Origin: VXRJ01 sp965246995
GTDB lineage: Bacteria > Acidobacteriota > Vicinamibacteria > Vicinamibacterales > UBA8438
Assembly (NCBI GenBank): GCA_965246995.1
Contig: OZ252008.1
Span: 2,542,001-2,606,000, forward strand
Reading direction: 5' to 3'
DNA: 64,000 bases
The position numbers and the translations under genes are program-made. This document shows positions 44,135 through 51,932 of the stretch, one piece after another. Under the pieces are notes generated by a model, which was given only the letters and a program-made list of their open reading frames with translations, was not told the DNA's origin and did not search any database. Numbering within the stretch: the first letter of the stretch is position 1; every line of letters begins with the position of its first letter.

Positions 44135-44731
44135 CTATTGCACCACGACCAGACGGCGTGGCTCCACTCGGAGCGCCTCGATGCTGTACGGCAGAGGAAA
44201 CGATTCGCTCAGATCGATACCGTCTGGCTGGCGATCCGAGCGGGTGTAGTAACGGACCAGTTCGTGGACGAGCGTAGCCGGTACCGACACGGACCCCACC
44301 TCAACCGATTCGATGTCGACACGAATCGTGCCTCCCTCTGCCTGAATCAGGCCGACTGCGCTGACCGGCAGTTGGCCACCCAGGTAGCGAAGCGGATCGA
44401 ACAGACTCCGCTCCGCCTGCTGCTCGCGAAGACCGTCAACATCGACCGTCGCGCGTGCGATTGTCCGTCCTGCGCCTTCAAAGTTGAGTTGGGGATCGGT
44501 CACGCCAGGCGGGAAGGTGTCGGCGCCCTCGAAGCGGAACCATGCGTTGAAAGACCGCTCGTCGATCGCAACCGTGCGCACCGCGCCGGTTCTATGTTCC
44601 GTTGACGCGTTGAGCAGGATCCGGTCGAGCGCCTCTTCCATCGCGCGCGCGTCCGCCGGGCTGAGCGGCTCCTCGGCCTGTCTCGCGTTCCCGATCCCCA
44701 CCACGACGGCAATGGCGATCAGCCACACCAT
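44135..44731 (-). CDS. Hypothetical exported protein
   Basis: A 198-residue protein whose first 18 residues (MVWLIAIAVVVGIGNARQA) look like a signal peptide or anchor. The body is beta-rich, with LNFEGAGRTIARATVDVDGL, GGTIRVDIESVEVGSVSVPA and SFPLPYSIEALRVEPRRLVV, a pattern reminiscent of lipid-binding LmeA/DUF2993 proteins, though I cannot establish homology. ATG 44731 was chosen because the hydrophobic segment begins there; a start at 44815 would enter lexA. It lies 26 bases upstream of recG and may be co-transcribed. lexA starts divergently 65 bases away. Confidence 0.65.
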   Translation of the reverse strand: MVWLIAIAVVVGIGNARQAEEPLSPADARAMEEALDRILLNASTEHRTGAVRTVAIDERSFNAWFRFEGADTFPPGVTDPQLNFEGAGRTIARATVDVDGLREQQAERSLFDPLRYLGGQLPVSAVGLIQAEGGTIRVDIESVEVGSVSVPATLVHELVRYYTRSDRQPDGIDLSESFPLPYSIEALRVEPRRLVVVQ

Positions 44732-44796
44732 GACGCACTGTACCACGCTGCCGTGCGGCCGGCTCGGCGTGCGATACACTGCGCTAGGAGCCCCTC

Positions 44797-45405
44797 TTGC
44801 AACCGGCGCTGACACGGCGGCAACGACAGATCCTCGACTTCCTTCGAGAGTGCATCGACCGCGACGGCCGTCCTCCCAGTCTCGAGGAGATCGGCCGGCG
44901 TTTTGGTCTTTCGTCGCTTGCCACCGTACACAAGCACCTGACGAACCTGCAGGAGAAGGGGTTCATAAAGCGGTCATGGAACCGGAGCCGGTCGATCGAG
45001 TTGCTGCCGGCGCGGACCGGCGCCCGCGCTGTAGATCTGCCACTGCTCGGCTATCTCACCGCCGGCACTCCGATTGACGCGGTGCTTCCGCGCCAGACGG
45101 TGGCCGTGCCGGAAGATCTCGTACGCGCGCGGGACGCCTACGCACTGGCCGTCCGGGGCGATACGCTGCTTGGTGAACAGATTCGCGACGGTGACATAGT
45201 CATCGTCGCAGAACGGAAGGCGGTGGGGAACGGCGACTTGGTGTTGGCCCTAATCGACAGAAAAGCCGTGGCGGTTCGTGGTTTCCGCCAGCAGGGGCAG
45301 TGCGTCCACGTGCGGTCGGTCACGCCTGCTGTCGATGCGACTACCGTCGACGCCGACCGCGTGCAGGTGCAGGGAGTCGTGATTGGCGTCTTGCGGACGT
45401 ACTGA
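44797..45405 (+). CDS. lexA: LexA-family repressor with altered protease dyad
   Basis: A 202-residue LexA homologue: winged helix PSLEEIGRRFGLSSLATVHK in the DNA-binding domain, then the S24-type domain. The self-cleavage bond is present as Ala89-Gly90 in YLTAGTPID. However, where LexA has the nucleophile in GDSM, this protein has GDTL (Thr123), and where the general-base lysine sits in TVKR, it has AVRG (Arg161). Self-cleavage should therefore be lost or much reduced unless Thr can act. Start is TTG 44797 with AGGAG eight bases upstream; no other start fits. It leads a plus-strand run with DUF3467, nth, a zincin gene and rsmA. Confidence 0.87.
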   Translation: MQPALTRRQRQILDFLRECIDRDGRPPSLEEIGRRFGLSSLATVHKHLTNLQEKGFIKRSWNRSRSIELLPARTGARAVDLPLLGYLTAGTPIDAVLPRQTVAVPEDLVRARDAYALAVRGDTLLGEQIRDGDIVIVAERKAVGNGDLVLALIDRKAVAVRGFRQQGQCVHVRSVTPAVDATTVDADRVQVQGVVIGVLRTY

Positions 45406-45447
45406 CCATAATCCGTGGCACCGTTTTACTTCACCAGAAGGAGACCT

Positions 45448-45762
45448 ATGGCCGAACGCAAGCAGATCAACTTCACCGTCGTGCCGGACGAGCCGGGTGA
45501 CGCGCCACGCTACTACTCGAACTTCTGCGCGCTCTCGCACACCCCGTACGACTTTACGCTCACTTTCTGCGAAGTACAGCCGCCTACCGAGAACGACGTA
45601 CGCAAGGCGGAGGCTAACCAGCAGCTTCGCGCTCCGGTCCGCGCCCAGATCGTGGTGCCGGCGCAGTTCATCCCGAACCTGATTGCCGCGCTGCAGAACC
45701 ATCTCAACACCTTCAGCGAGGCGCCGCCGAAGGTGACGCCTCCAGAGGATGCCGTCCACTGA
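45448..45762 (+). CDS. DUF3467 protein
   Basis: A 104-residue DUF3467-family protein with a good AAGGAG before ATG 45448. Typical blocks are YYSNFCALSHTPYDFTLTFC near the middle and QIVVPAQFIPNLIAALQNHL in the second half. The family resembles small sheet-helix proteins; no function is known. The gene lies 42 bases after lexA and overlaps nth by 14 bases, so it is part of the same unit. Confidence 0.88.
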   Translation: MAERKQINFTVVPDEPGDAPRYYSNFCALSHTPYDFTLTFCEVQPPTENDVRKAEANQQLRAPVRAQIVVPAQFIPNLIAALQNHLNTFSEAPPKVTPPEDAVH

Positions 45763-46492
45763 CGAGCGAACGGCCGAGCGGACGCCTCCGACGTCGCCGA
45801 CGCTGCCGACGCTGCCGACGTCGGAGGCGAAGACCGCCGCGCGGCGGATCCTGCGCGCGCTCGAACGACATCATCCGGAAGCCGACACCGAACTGCACTA
45901 CTCGACGCCGTTCGAACTGCTGGCCGCGACCATCTTGTCGGCGCAGTCCACGGATGTCCGGGTCAACCAGGTGACCTCGGCGCTTTTTCGTCGTTACCCC
46001 GACGCGCGCTCGCTCGCTCGCGCCCGCCCAGCCACAATCGAGCGGCTGATCCGGAGCACCGGCTTCTTCCGGGCGAAGGCGCGATCGCTCCTTGGCATGG
46101 CGGACGCGCTTGTCGAGAACCACAACGGCGAGGTTCCACCGTCAATGGATGATCTCGTCAAACTGCCCGGTGTTGGCCGAAAGACCGCTAACGTGGTGCT
46201 GGGGCACGCATTCGGCATTCCTGGTTTCCCGGTCGATCGGCATGTGCTACGCGTTAGTCGGCGGCTCGGCCTGATCGCGACCGATGATCCCGTCGCGGCG
46301 GAGGCGGTGCTGTGTCGGCTTCTACCGCGCGACAAGTGGACGGTCGCGTCCGATTCGCTCATCCTGCATGGCCGGCGCATCTGCAAGCCGAGACCGCTCT
46401 GCGATCGGTGCGGCGTGCGCTCCGACTGCGCCTACGCAACGAACCCGGATCCGGTCGAACCGCCCCGCCAGCCGGTGGCGCAACGGGGATGA
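45749..46492 (+). CDS. nth: Endonuclease III
   Basis: A 247-residue base-excision glycosylase/AP lyase that removes oxidised pyrimidines. Seen: ELLAATILSAQSTDVRVNQV, the helix-hairpin-helix with catalytic Lys in LPGVGRKTANVVLGHAFG, the catalytic Asp in FPVDRHVLRVSRRL, and the [4Fe-4S] cluster ligands in CKPRPLCDRCGVRSDC. A low-complexity N-terminal tail (PPTSPTLPTLPTS) is unusual and is encoded by an inverted repeat. ATG 45749 overlaps DUF3467 by 14 bases; its stop overlaps the zincin gene start (ATGA). Confidence 0.95.
   Translation: MPSTDERTAERTPPTSPTLPTLPTSEAKTAARRILRALERHHPEADTELHYSTPFELLAATILSAQSTDVRVNQVTSALFRRYPDARSLARARPATIERLIRSTGFFRAKARSLLGMADALVENHNGEVPPSMDDLVKLPGVGRKTANVVLGHAFGIPGFPVDRHVLRVSRRLGLIATDDPVAAEAVLCRLLPRDKWTVASDSLILHGRRICKPRPLCDRCGVRSDCAYATNPDPVEPPRQPVAQRG
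45784..45828. repeat. 13-base perfect inverted repeat in the nth coding start
   Basis: GCCTCCGACGTCG (45784-45796) and its complement (45816-45828) enclose a 19-base loop with two CCGACGCTG-type repeats. It lies 12 codons into nth and would form a very stable hairpin in the mRNA. It encodes the Thr/Pro-rich tail. It could slow ribosomes or be a decayed mobile sequence. Confidence 0.7.
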
Positions 46493-46914
46493 CTACCGCA
46501 CGGTTCGGCGAACTTGTGGCGAACGCGCAGGGGTGCATCCCGGTCGGGTTGCGCGCGTTGATGGAGAACGTCGTCCTGGTCGTCGAAGATCGCCCGTCTC
46601 CCGAGATGCTCGCCGAACTGGAGATCACGCCTCCCGATACGCTGTACGGGCTGTACGAAGGAACACCGCTAACCGAACGCGAGTGGAGCGCAACCGGGAT
46701 TCTGCCCGATCGGATCACGATCTTCTCCGAACCGATACTGGAAGATGCGGAAGACGAGGATGACGTGCGCGACATGATTGTCGAGACAGTCATCCACGAG
46801 TTCGGCCATCACTTCGGCCTGAGCGAGGAGGAGATTGAAGAAGCGGAAGCACTCTGGCGGGACCAGTGGTTCGAAGTACGCGGCCTCGACCCGGAAGACA
46901 CCCAGGACCAGTAG
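46489..46914 (+). CDS. Zincin-like metallopeptidase (DUF1025 / PF06262 type)
   Basis: A 141-residue protein of the small bacterial zincin family: FGELVANAQGCIPVGLRALM, DTLYGLYEGTPLTEREW, and the zinc-binding HExxH in ETVIHEFGHHFGLSEEEIEE. The third ligand is likely the Glu or His downstream of the motif. Family members are often annotated as metallopeptidases, but substrates are not known. ATG 46489 overlaps the nth stop (ATGA). rsmA starts inside its 3' end. Confidence 0.87.
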   Translation: MTTARFGELVANAQGCIPVGLRALMENVVLVVEDRPSPEMLAELEITPPDTLYGLYEGTPLTEREWSATGILPDRITIFSEPILEDAEDEDDVRDMIVETVIHEFGHHFGLSEEEIEEAEALWRDQWFEVRGLDPEDTQDQ

Positions 46915-47719
46915 CCGCCGTCGTCGCCTCGGCCAGCACTTCCTGGAGCCTGCCTGGGTCGCCAAGGTAGTCGATGCAATAGCGCCGAAGACGGGAGAGC
47001 GTTTCCTGGAGATTGGCGCTGGAGCCGGCGCACTCACCCTGCCGCTCGCCGCGCGCGCTGGAGGACTCGTAGCTGTCGAGCGCGATCCGCGGCTGGCGCG
47101 CGTCCTTCAGGATCTGGTTCCTGACACCGTAGTGGTGGTCGAACAGGACATTCTGGCTTGCGATCCGTCGGCATGGGCACGCCGGCTCCGCGAGAGAGCC
47201 CCGGAGGACGCCACGCTTCGCATTGCCGGCAACCTCCCGTACTCGGTCTCGTCACCGATTCTGGCGATGCTCCTCCGTGGAGCGCATGCTGCCAGGTTTC
47301 GCGATGCCGTCCTGATGTTGCAGCGCGAAGTGGCGGATCGGGTGGTAGCCGAGCCGGGAACACGCGACTACGGTCCGCTCGCGATCCTGACGGCGCTTCA
47401 CTCCGTCGCGCGGTGCGTGCTGCAGGTGCCGCCCGGCGCCTTCCGTCCATCGCCACGTGTCTGTTCGACAGTGGTGGCACTCACTTTCCGTGACCCGATT
47501 CTGAGACCCGACGACCCGGTTCGTTTCGATACGCTCGTCCGGAAGCTATTCACGCGCCGGCGAAAGCAGTTGGTGAACGCCCTGTTGCCGGCGGTGGGTT
47601 CCAGCGACCCGGTCGCCGTTTGCCGGGCCGCCGGCATCGACCCGGCCCGCCGTCCCGGCAGCCTTTCGCTCGCCGAACTGATCGATCTGGATTCCGCTCT
47701 CGCAGCCACGCGTGGCTGA
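46835..47719 (+). CDS. rsmA: 16S rRNA dimethyladenosine transferase
   Basis: A 294-residue KsgA-type enzyme that dimethylates A1518 and A1519 of 16S rRNA. Seen: RRRLGQHFLEPAWVAKVVDA, the SAM-binding FLEIGAGAGALTLPLA, the catalytic IAGNLPYSVSSPILAMLL, and the C-terminal LFTRRRKQLVNALLP. The frame is open upstream to TTG 46835, preceded by GAGGAGG, which also codes the Glu-rich end of the zincin gene (80-base overlap). No ATG or GTG lies between that TTG and RLGQHF, so I take the TTG. It is the last gene of the lexA run. Confidence 0.9.
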   Translation: MKKRKHSGGTSGSKYAASTRKTPRTSSRRRRLGQHFLEPAWVAKVVDAIAPKTGERFLEIGAGAGALTLPLAARAGGLVAVERDPRLARVLQDLVPDTVVVVEQDILACDPSAWARRLRERAPEDATLRIAGNLPYSVSSPILAMLLRGAHAARFRDAVLMLQREVADRVVAEPGTRDYGPLAILTALHSVARCVLQVPPGAFRPSPRVCSTVVALTFRDPILRPDDPVRFDTLVRKLFTRRRKQLVNALLPAVGSSDPVAVCRAAGIDPARRPGSLSLAELIDLDSALAATRG

Positions 47720-47796
47720 GGTGCGGCCACCGCTGGCCGGTCTGAGTCCTTTCCAATCCAGAAATGAGCCTGAAGCGGGCCGATGAGCCAGACATG

Positions 47797-49047
47797 TCAG
47801 GCAGCCGGGTCAATGGACCGGAATAGCCGCGTGCGCGCCTCCTCAACGGCGCGCGCGGCGTCATTGTCGCTCAGGGCGAAGGCGATGTCGTCGAGCTGTT
47901 CGAAGGTGGTCCCCGGGTTGAGGTAGTCGGTGGCCCCGGGGAGCGACGTGAGCTTCTCGTAGGGCGTCATGATGTCGGCGTCGCGGTAGCGCTTGCGGAC
48001 GCGCCCCTTGGCGTCGACCACCGTGCTGGGAAAGAAGCAGGGGCGGTGGAAGTTGAGGTAGGGCGAGAGGACGTTCTGGGTGAAGTCGTTGACGCGTTGG
48101 GCGTGGCGGCTGGGGATGTGGCCGTAGCCGAGGTGCTTGCGGACGACCGAGCCGTTCTTGCTCTCGACGAGGGCGTTGTCGTTGGTGTGTCGGGCTCGGG
48201 ACTTGGTGAACTCGTCGATGTGGAGGGCTTGCAGCAGCGCGGCGACGGTGCGGTTGACGTATTCCGACCCGTTGTCGGAGTGGAAGCCGTGGAGGGTGAA
48301 CGGGAAGGCGCGGAGCAGGGCGCTGAGGACCGGGGCCAGGCACGCGGCGTGGAGATGCTCGACCGAGCCGATGCACTGGAACTGGGTGACCTCATCCACC
48401 AAGTTCACGTGGTACAGGCCTTTAACGTCATCGAGGTCAGCCTGATGGACGGAATCGACCCGGACATAGCCGGGGCGCCCGAACGGTGCCGGCCGGCGGC
48501 GCTCGCCGATCGCCACCTGCACCGGGCGCGTCGGCATGGGGGTGGTTCCGCGGCGCCGTTGATAGGTGATCGAGTGCCGCAGGTTGTAGAGATGGCCGTT
48601 CGAGATGCCGGCCAGGCGCTCGAACCGATGGTCGTCGAACCGATGGTAGGCGCGCGCACAGAGCGTGCGGGTGGCCGGTCCGGACAGCGTGCCGTGGAGC
48701 CGGTCGACCTCGGCGAGCAGGCCGATGTCGGTGCTGCTGTAACGGCGCGGGAATGGTCGGCTGGGTGCGCCGCGGCGGTCGGCGATCCTCCCGGTGGCCC
48801 GGTGTTGAGTCACGAGCCGGGTGAGTTGGGCGCGCGACAGGCCGGTCACCTTGGCCAGCAAGCTCCGGAGCAGACCCTTCTCAGCCTTCCCCTGGTGGAC
48901 ATAGTCGAACCGTGTCAAGGTGCGCTCGATGAACCCGTAGGCGTCCGCTCGCGTCGACACATTCAGGTCGATCAGTCCGCTGCCGTCAAGGAACGCTCGA
49001 ACGTGTTGCAGGGTCCGCAGGCGGTCTGTCTGGAGTGTCACGATCAT
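47797..49047 (-). CDS. DDE integrase-type transposase
   Basis: A 414-416-residue transposase. N-terminal residues form a helix-turn-helix (LLAKVTGLSRAQLTRLVTQH), followed by a retroviral-integrase-type core: first Asp in GYVRVDSVHQADLD, second in GFHSDNGSEYVNRTV, and Glu in TNDNALVESKNGSVVRKH. This places it in the IS3/IS481 superfamily, though the group is not certain. Start: GGAGG lies right before ATG 49047, so GTG 49041, two codons on, has better spacing. The frame is intact. Confidence 0.87.
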   Translation of the reverse strand: MIVTLQTDRLRTLQHVRAFLDGSGLIDLNVSTRADAYGFIERTLTRFDYVHQGKAEKGLLRSLLAKVTGLSRAQLTRLVTQHRATGRIADRRGAPSRPFPRRYSSTDIGLLAEVDRLHGTLSGPATRTLCARAYHRFDDHRFERLAGISNGHLYNLRHSITYQRRRGTTPMPTRPVQVAIGERRRPAPFGRPGYVRVDSVHQADLDDVKGLYHVNLVDEVTQFQCIGSVEHLHAACLAPVLSALLRAFPFTLHGFHSDNGSEYVNRTVAALLQALHIDEFTKSRARHTNDNALVESKNGSVVRKHLGYGHIPSRHAQRVNDFTQNVLSPYLNFHRPCFFPSTVVDAKGRVRKRYRDADIMTPYEKLTSLPGATDYLNPGTTFEQLDDIAFALSDNDAARAVEEARTRLFRSIDPAA

Positions 49048-49070
49048 CCTCCGATGATCCACCACCCAGC

Positions 49071-49132
49071 TCCCCTTCAGGCTCATGTGTCGTTGGAAAC
49101 AACTCCCCCTTCAGGCTCATGTCTCATTGGAA
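49071..49132. repeat. Duplicated right terminal repeat of the insertion element
   Basis: Two direct copies, one 33 bases after the other: TCCCCTTCAGGCTCATGTGT (from 49071) and CCCCCTTCAGGCTCATGTCT (from 49105), each followed by CRTTGGAA. Only the outer copy pairs best with the left end. A nested or repeated end could allow two alternative element lengths. Confidence 0.7.
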
Positions 49133-49295
49133 GAGACTGTCTGTGGTCACATGCTATACTGCGAAATCGTCGTTTCCCGCCTACGCAGGCCTTCCCAGCA
49201 GCCTGCGGGTGACTAATTTTTAGGCTCGTGCCGATAGAGGGTAATGAACCCGTCTGGCGGTCGTGTTCCGCCGGCAGTCGCATGGAGATCACATC

Positions 49296-51668
49296 GTGTC
49301 TGGAGAGGTTCTGTCGCGCCGCATCAGCGAGCTGACTGGCGTTGCCCTGTTCGGGTCGGCGCTCTTCTGGCTGATTGCCATTGTGACCTACGACGCCGCG
49401 GACGCCGTCTGGTTCTTCAAGACCGGCGGTCAGATGCCGCCTGCGAATCTGGCGGGCCGGGTTGGGGCGTTCCTTGCGGAACTGTCGCATCAAGTGGTCG
49501 GCTTTGCCGCATTGCTCGTTCCGGTGACCTTCGGGGTGCTCGGTTGGCACGCTTTCTGGTGCCGCCCGATCTCCGCCGGCTATACGAAGGTGGTCGGCCT
49601 GGGATTGATCTTCGTCTGCACGGCGGCATTCCTCAGTCTCACACTCGGATCGCCCGAAACTGGCGGGCGGTCGTTTGAGGCCGGCGGGATCCTGGGTGGA
49701 GTGTTCGCCACCGGACTTTCGAACTATTTCAACCACGCCGGCTCTTTCGTCGTGATCCTCACCCTTCTCTGCCTGTCGATCATCCTGTCCACACAGGCAT
49801 CGCTCGGCCATGGATTCACGCGCACCGGCCGGACCGTCATGGTTGTCGCCACCAGTGTCAACGGTCGGATCCGCCGCTGGCGGACGGGACGAGCGAAGGC
49901 CCGGAAGCGCCGGGAGGTAGTGAACAAGCATCTCGCGAAGACCGGTGCATCCTCCGCCCGGACGGAGATCCTGGCCAAGAGCGAGACGGCGGCGGAGGCA
50001 CGTCGCGAACAGGAAGCGGCCGAAGCCGCCGAGATGACGCTTGTCGACGCGTCAACTGGCGGTACCGAGCCGGCGGGCGCGATCACGCTTCCAGATCCCC
50101 CGGCCATCAAGCGGGAGAAGAAGCGAGCGCCGGTCGTTGAACCTCGGCTACCACTCGAAGCAGATCGTCCGATCGAAGTGCAGCGTGACGAATACACCTG
50201 CCCGCCGATCACACTTCTTGACGCGCCGAAACGGGCGCAGAAGGTGAACGAGCGTCGGTTGATGGACGGGGCGCGCCTGCTTGAACAGAAGTGCCAAGAG
50301 TTCGCCGTCGAGGGTTCAGTGTCCCAGATTCAGCCGGGACCGGTTGTGACGACGTTCGAGTTCAAGCCGAACGCGGGTGTGAAGTACAGCAAGGTGACGG
50401 GCTTGGCTGACGACCTATGCCTGGCGATGCAGTCCGAATCGGTTCTGATCGAGCGGATCCTGGGGAAGAACACGGTCGGTATCCAGATTCCGAACCCTGT
50501 GCGCGATCAAATCTCGCTCCGCGAGATGCTGGAGTCGGAGCCGTATCAACGCTCCACATCAAAGCTGGCCCTGGTGCTCGGCAAGACGATCCATGGCGAG
50601 CCGGTGGTGTCCGATTTGGCAAAGATGCCGCACCTGCTGATCGCGGGAGCTACCGGCACCGGCAAGTCGGTCTCGCTCAACGCGATGCTGACCAGCATCC
50701 TCTACAGGGCAACGCCGGAGGACGTGCGGTTGATCCTCATCGATCCGAAGCGGCTCGAGCTTGGGATGTATGCCGATCTTCCCCACCTGCTGACACCCGT
50801 CGTCGTCGAACCGAAACAGGCCAACAACGCACTCCGGTGGGCGGTACGGGAGATGGAGGAACGCTACAAGCAGCTGGCCGCCGAGGGTGTGCGGAACATC
50901 GATCAGTACAACCGGAACATCCGGCGGATGCTAGCGGAACAACAGGAGCAGAACGGCGGCAAGAAGCCGGCGGACGACGAGGAGGACGATACGCTGCCGA
51001 AGCCGCTTCCCTACCTGGTAGTGGCGATCGACGAACTGGCCGACCTGATGATGGTGGCGAGCAAGGATGTTGAGGAATGCATCGCGCGTCTCGCGCAGAT
51101 GGCCCGCGCGGTCGGCATCCACTTGATCCTGGCGACGCAACGGCCATCGGTCGACGTCATCACCGGTCTGATCAAGGCAAACTTCCCGGCGCGCATTGCG
51201 TTCCGCGTGTCATCGAAGGTTGACTCGCGAACGATCCTTGATGCGAATGGCGCCGAGCAGTTGCTCGGCAAGGGCGACATGCTCTTTCTGGCGCCGGCAA
51301 CGTCACGCAGCGTGCGGTTGCATGGCCCGTACATCTCGGAGCGCGAGACCGCCCGCTTCTGCAGCTACCTTCGGAAGCAGGGCAAGCCTGGCTACGACGA
51401 GTCGATTACTGCGGACGAGACCACGCCCGATGCGGTGCAGCTCGACCGGGACGACTTGTTCGATCAGGCGGCCCGCATCGTGGTGTCGAGTGGCCAGGCG
51501 TCGATCTCCTATCTCCAGCGCCGGCTCCGTATCGGCTTCAGCCGGGCCGCGCGGCTGGTCGACATGATGGAAGCGGATGGTCTGGTCTCGACCGGCACGG
51601 CTGGCAAGCCGCGCGAAGTGCTGGTGAAGCCGGATTACTTCGAAGAGATCGACACCCAGTTGCAGTAG
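49296..51668 (+). CDS. ftsK: DNA translocase FtsK/SpoIIIE family
   Basis: A 790-residue DNA pump. N-terminal part: four to five membrane spans (to about residue 180) anchoring it at the septum; a charged linker; then the motor: LLIAGATGTGKSVSLNAMLT (Walker A), VVAIDELADLMMVASKDVEE (Walker B) and LILATQRPSVDVITGLIKAN; and a C-terminal gamma winged helix QASISYLQRRLRIGFSRAAR that reads KOPS sites. It aligns and clears chromosome termini during division. GTG 49296 has TGGAG upstream and is preferred over GTG 49263. A -10-like TATACT (49155-49160) lies between the insertion element and this gene. Confidence 0.94.
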   Translation: MSGEVLSRRISELTGVALFGSALFWLIAIVTYDAADAVWFFKTGGQMPPANLAGRVGAFLAELSHQVVGFAALLVPVTFGVLGWHAFWCRPISAGYTKVVGLGLIFVCTAAFLSLTLGSPETGGRSFEAGGILGGVFATGLSNYFNHAGSFVVILTLLCLSIILSTQASLGHGFTRTGRTVMVVATSVNGRIRRWRTGRAKARKRREVVNKHLAKTGASSARTEILAKSETAAEARREQEAAEAAEMTLVDASTGGTEPAGAITLPDPPAIKREKKRAPVVEPRLPLEADRPIEVQRDEYTCPPITLLDAPKRAQKVNERRLMDGARLLEQKCQEFAVEGSVSQIQPGPVVTTFEFKPNAGVKYSKVTGLADDLCLAMQSESVLIERILGKNTVGIQIPNPVRDQISLREMLESEPYQRSTSKLALVLGKTIHGEPVVSDLAKMPHLLIAGATGTGKSVSLNAMLTSILYRATPEDVRLILIDPKRLELGMYADLPHLLTPVVVEPKQANNALRWAVREMEERYKQLAAEGVRNIDQYNRNIRRMLAEQQEQNGGKKPADDEEDDTLPKPLPYLVVAIDELADLMMVASKDVEECIARLAQMARAVGIHLILATQRPSVDVITGLIKANFPARIAFRVSSKVDSRTILDANGAEQLLGKGDMLFLAPATSRSVRLHGPYISERETARFCSYLRKQGKPGYDESITADETTPDAVQLDRDDLFDQAARIVVSSGQASISYLQRRLRIGFSRAARLVDMMEADGLVSTGTAGKPREVLVKPDYFEEIDTQLQ

Positions 51669-51689
51669 CGTCGGTCCCCGCGCCCCCGC

Positions 51690-51932
51690 CTACCGGCGCG
51701 TTATGTCAATGCCGAGACGCGTGGCGCCGCCGCTGCCGGCAACCGGGTTGCCACGGCTTCTGCGGAGCAGTATCAAACCGCCCGCCATGGTCAGGCCGAG
51801 CAGAACGGCGCCCAGGCCGAGCACGCCGACGAAGGTGAACGAGCCAAGAAGGACGTCGACGACGGTGGTTTGCGGTGTCGTCTGCTCCACCACCTCGTAA
51901 ATCATCGGCGTCATCGGCTGCGCGAGCATCAT
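51690..51932 (-). CDS. Small membrane protein downstream of pepA
   Basis: An 80-residue protein with an N-terminal Met-rich start (MMLAQPMTPMIYEVVEQT) and a long hydrophobic region (LLGSFTFVGVLGLGAVLLGL and on to GLILL) forming one or two spans, then a basic tail. ATG 51932 overlaps the pepA stop (ATGA) and has GGGAGG just upstream, so it is translated together with pepA. No family recognised. Confidence 0.6.
   Translation of the reverse strand: MMLAQPMTPMIYEVVEQTTPQTTVVDVLLGSFTFVGVLGLGAVLLGLTMAGGLILLRRSRGNPVAGSGGATRLGIDITRR

Larger units (their letters stand above)
47752..49132 (-). mobile_element. Insertion element with an integrase-type (IS3/IS481-like) transposase
   Basis: Imperfect terminal repeats bound the element: left TCCAATCCAGAAATGAGCCT (47752 on) and right, read inward from 49132, TTCCAATGAGACATGAGCCT, both continuing GAAG. 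One transposase fills the element. The right end is present twice (see repeat at 49071). It lies between rsmA and ftsK. No clear target duplication was seen. Confidence 0.75.

Noticed and set aside
44732..44796. A LexA operator (GAAC-N4-GTTC or CTGT-N8-ACAG) between lexA and the divergent exported gene
   Set aside because: No convincing dyad of either type was found in these 65 bases.
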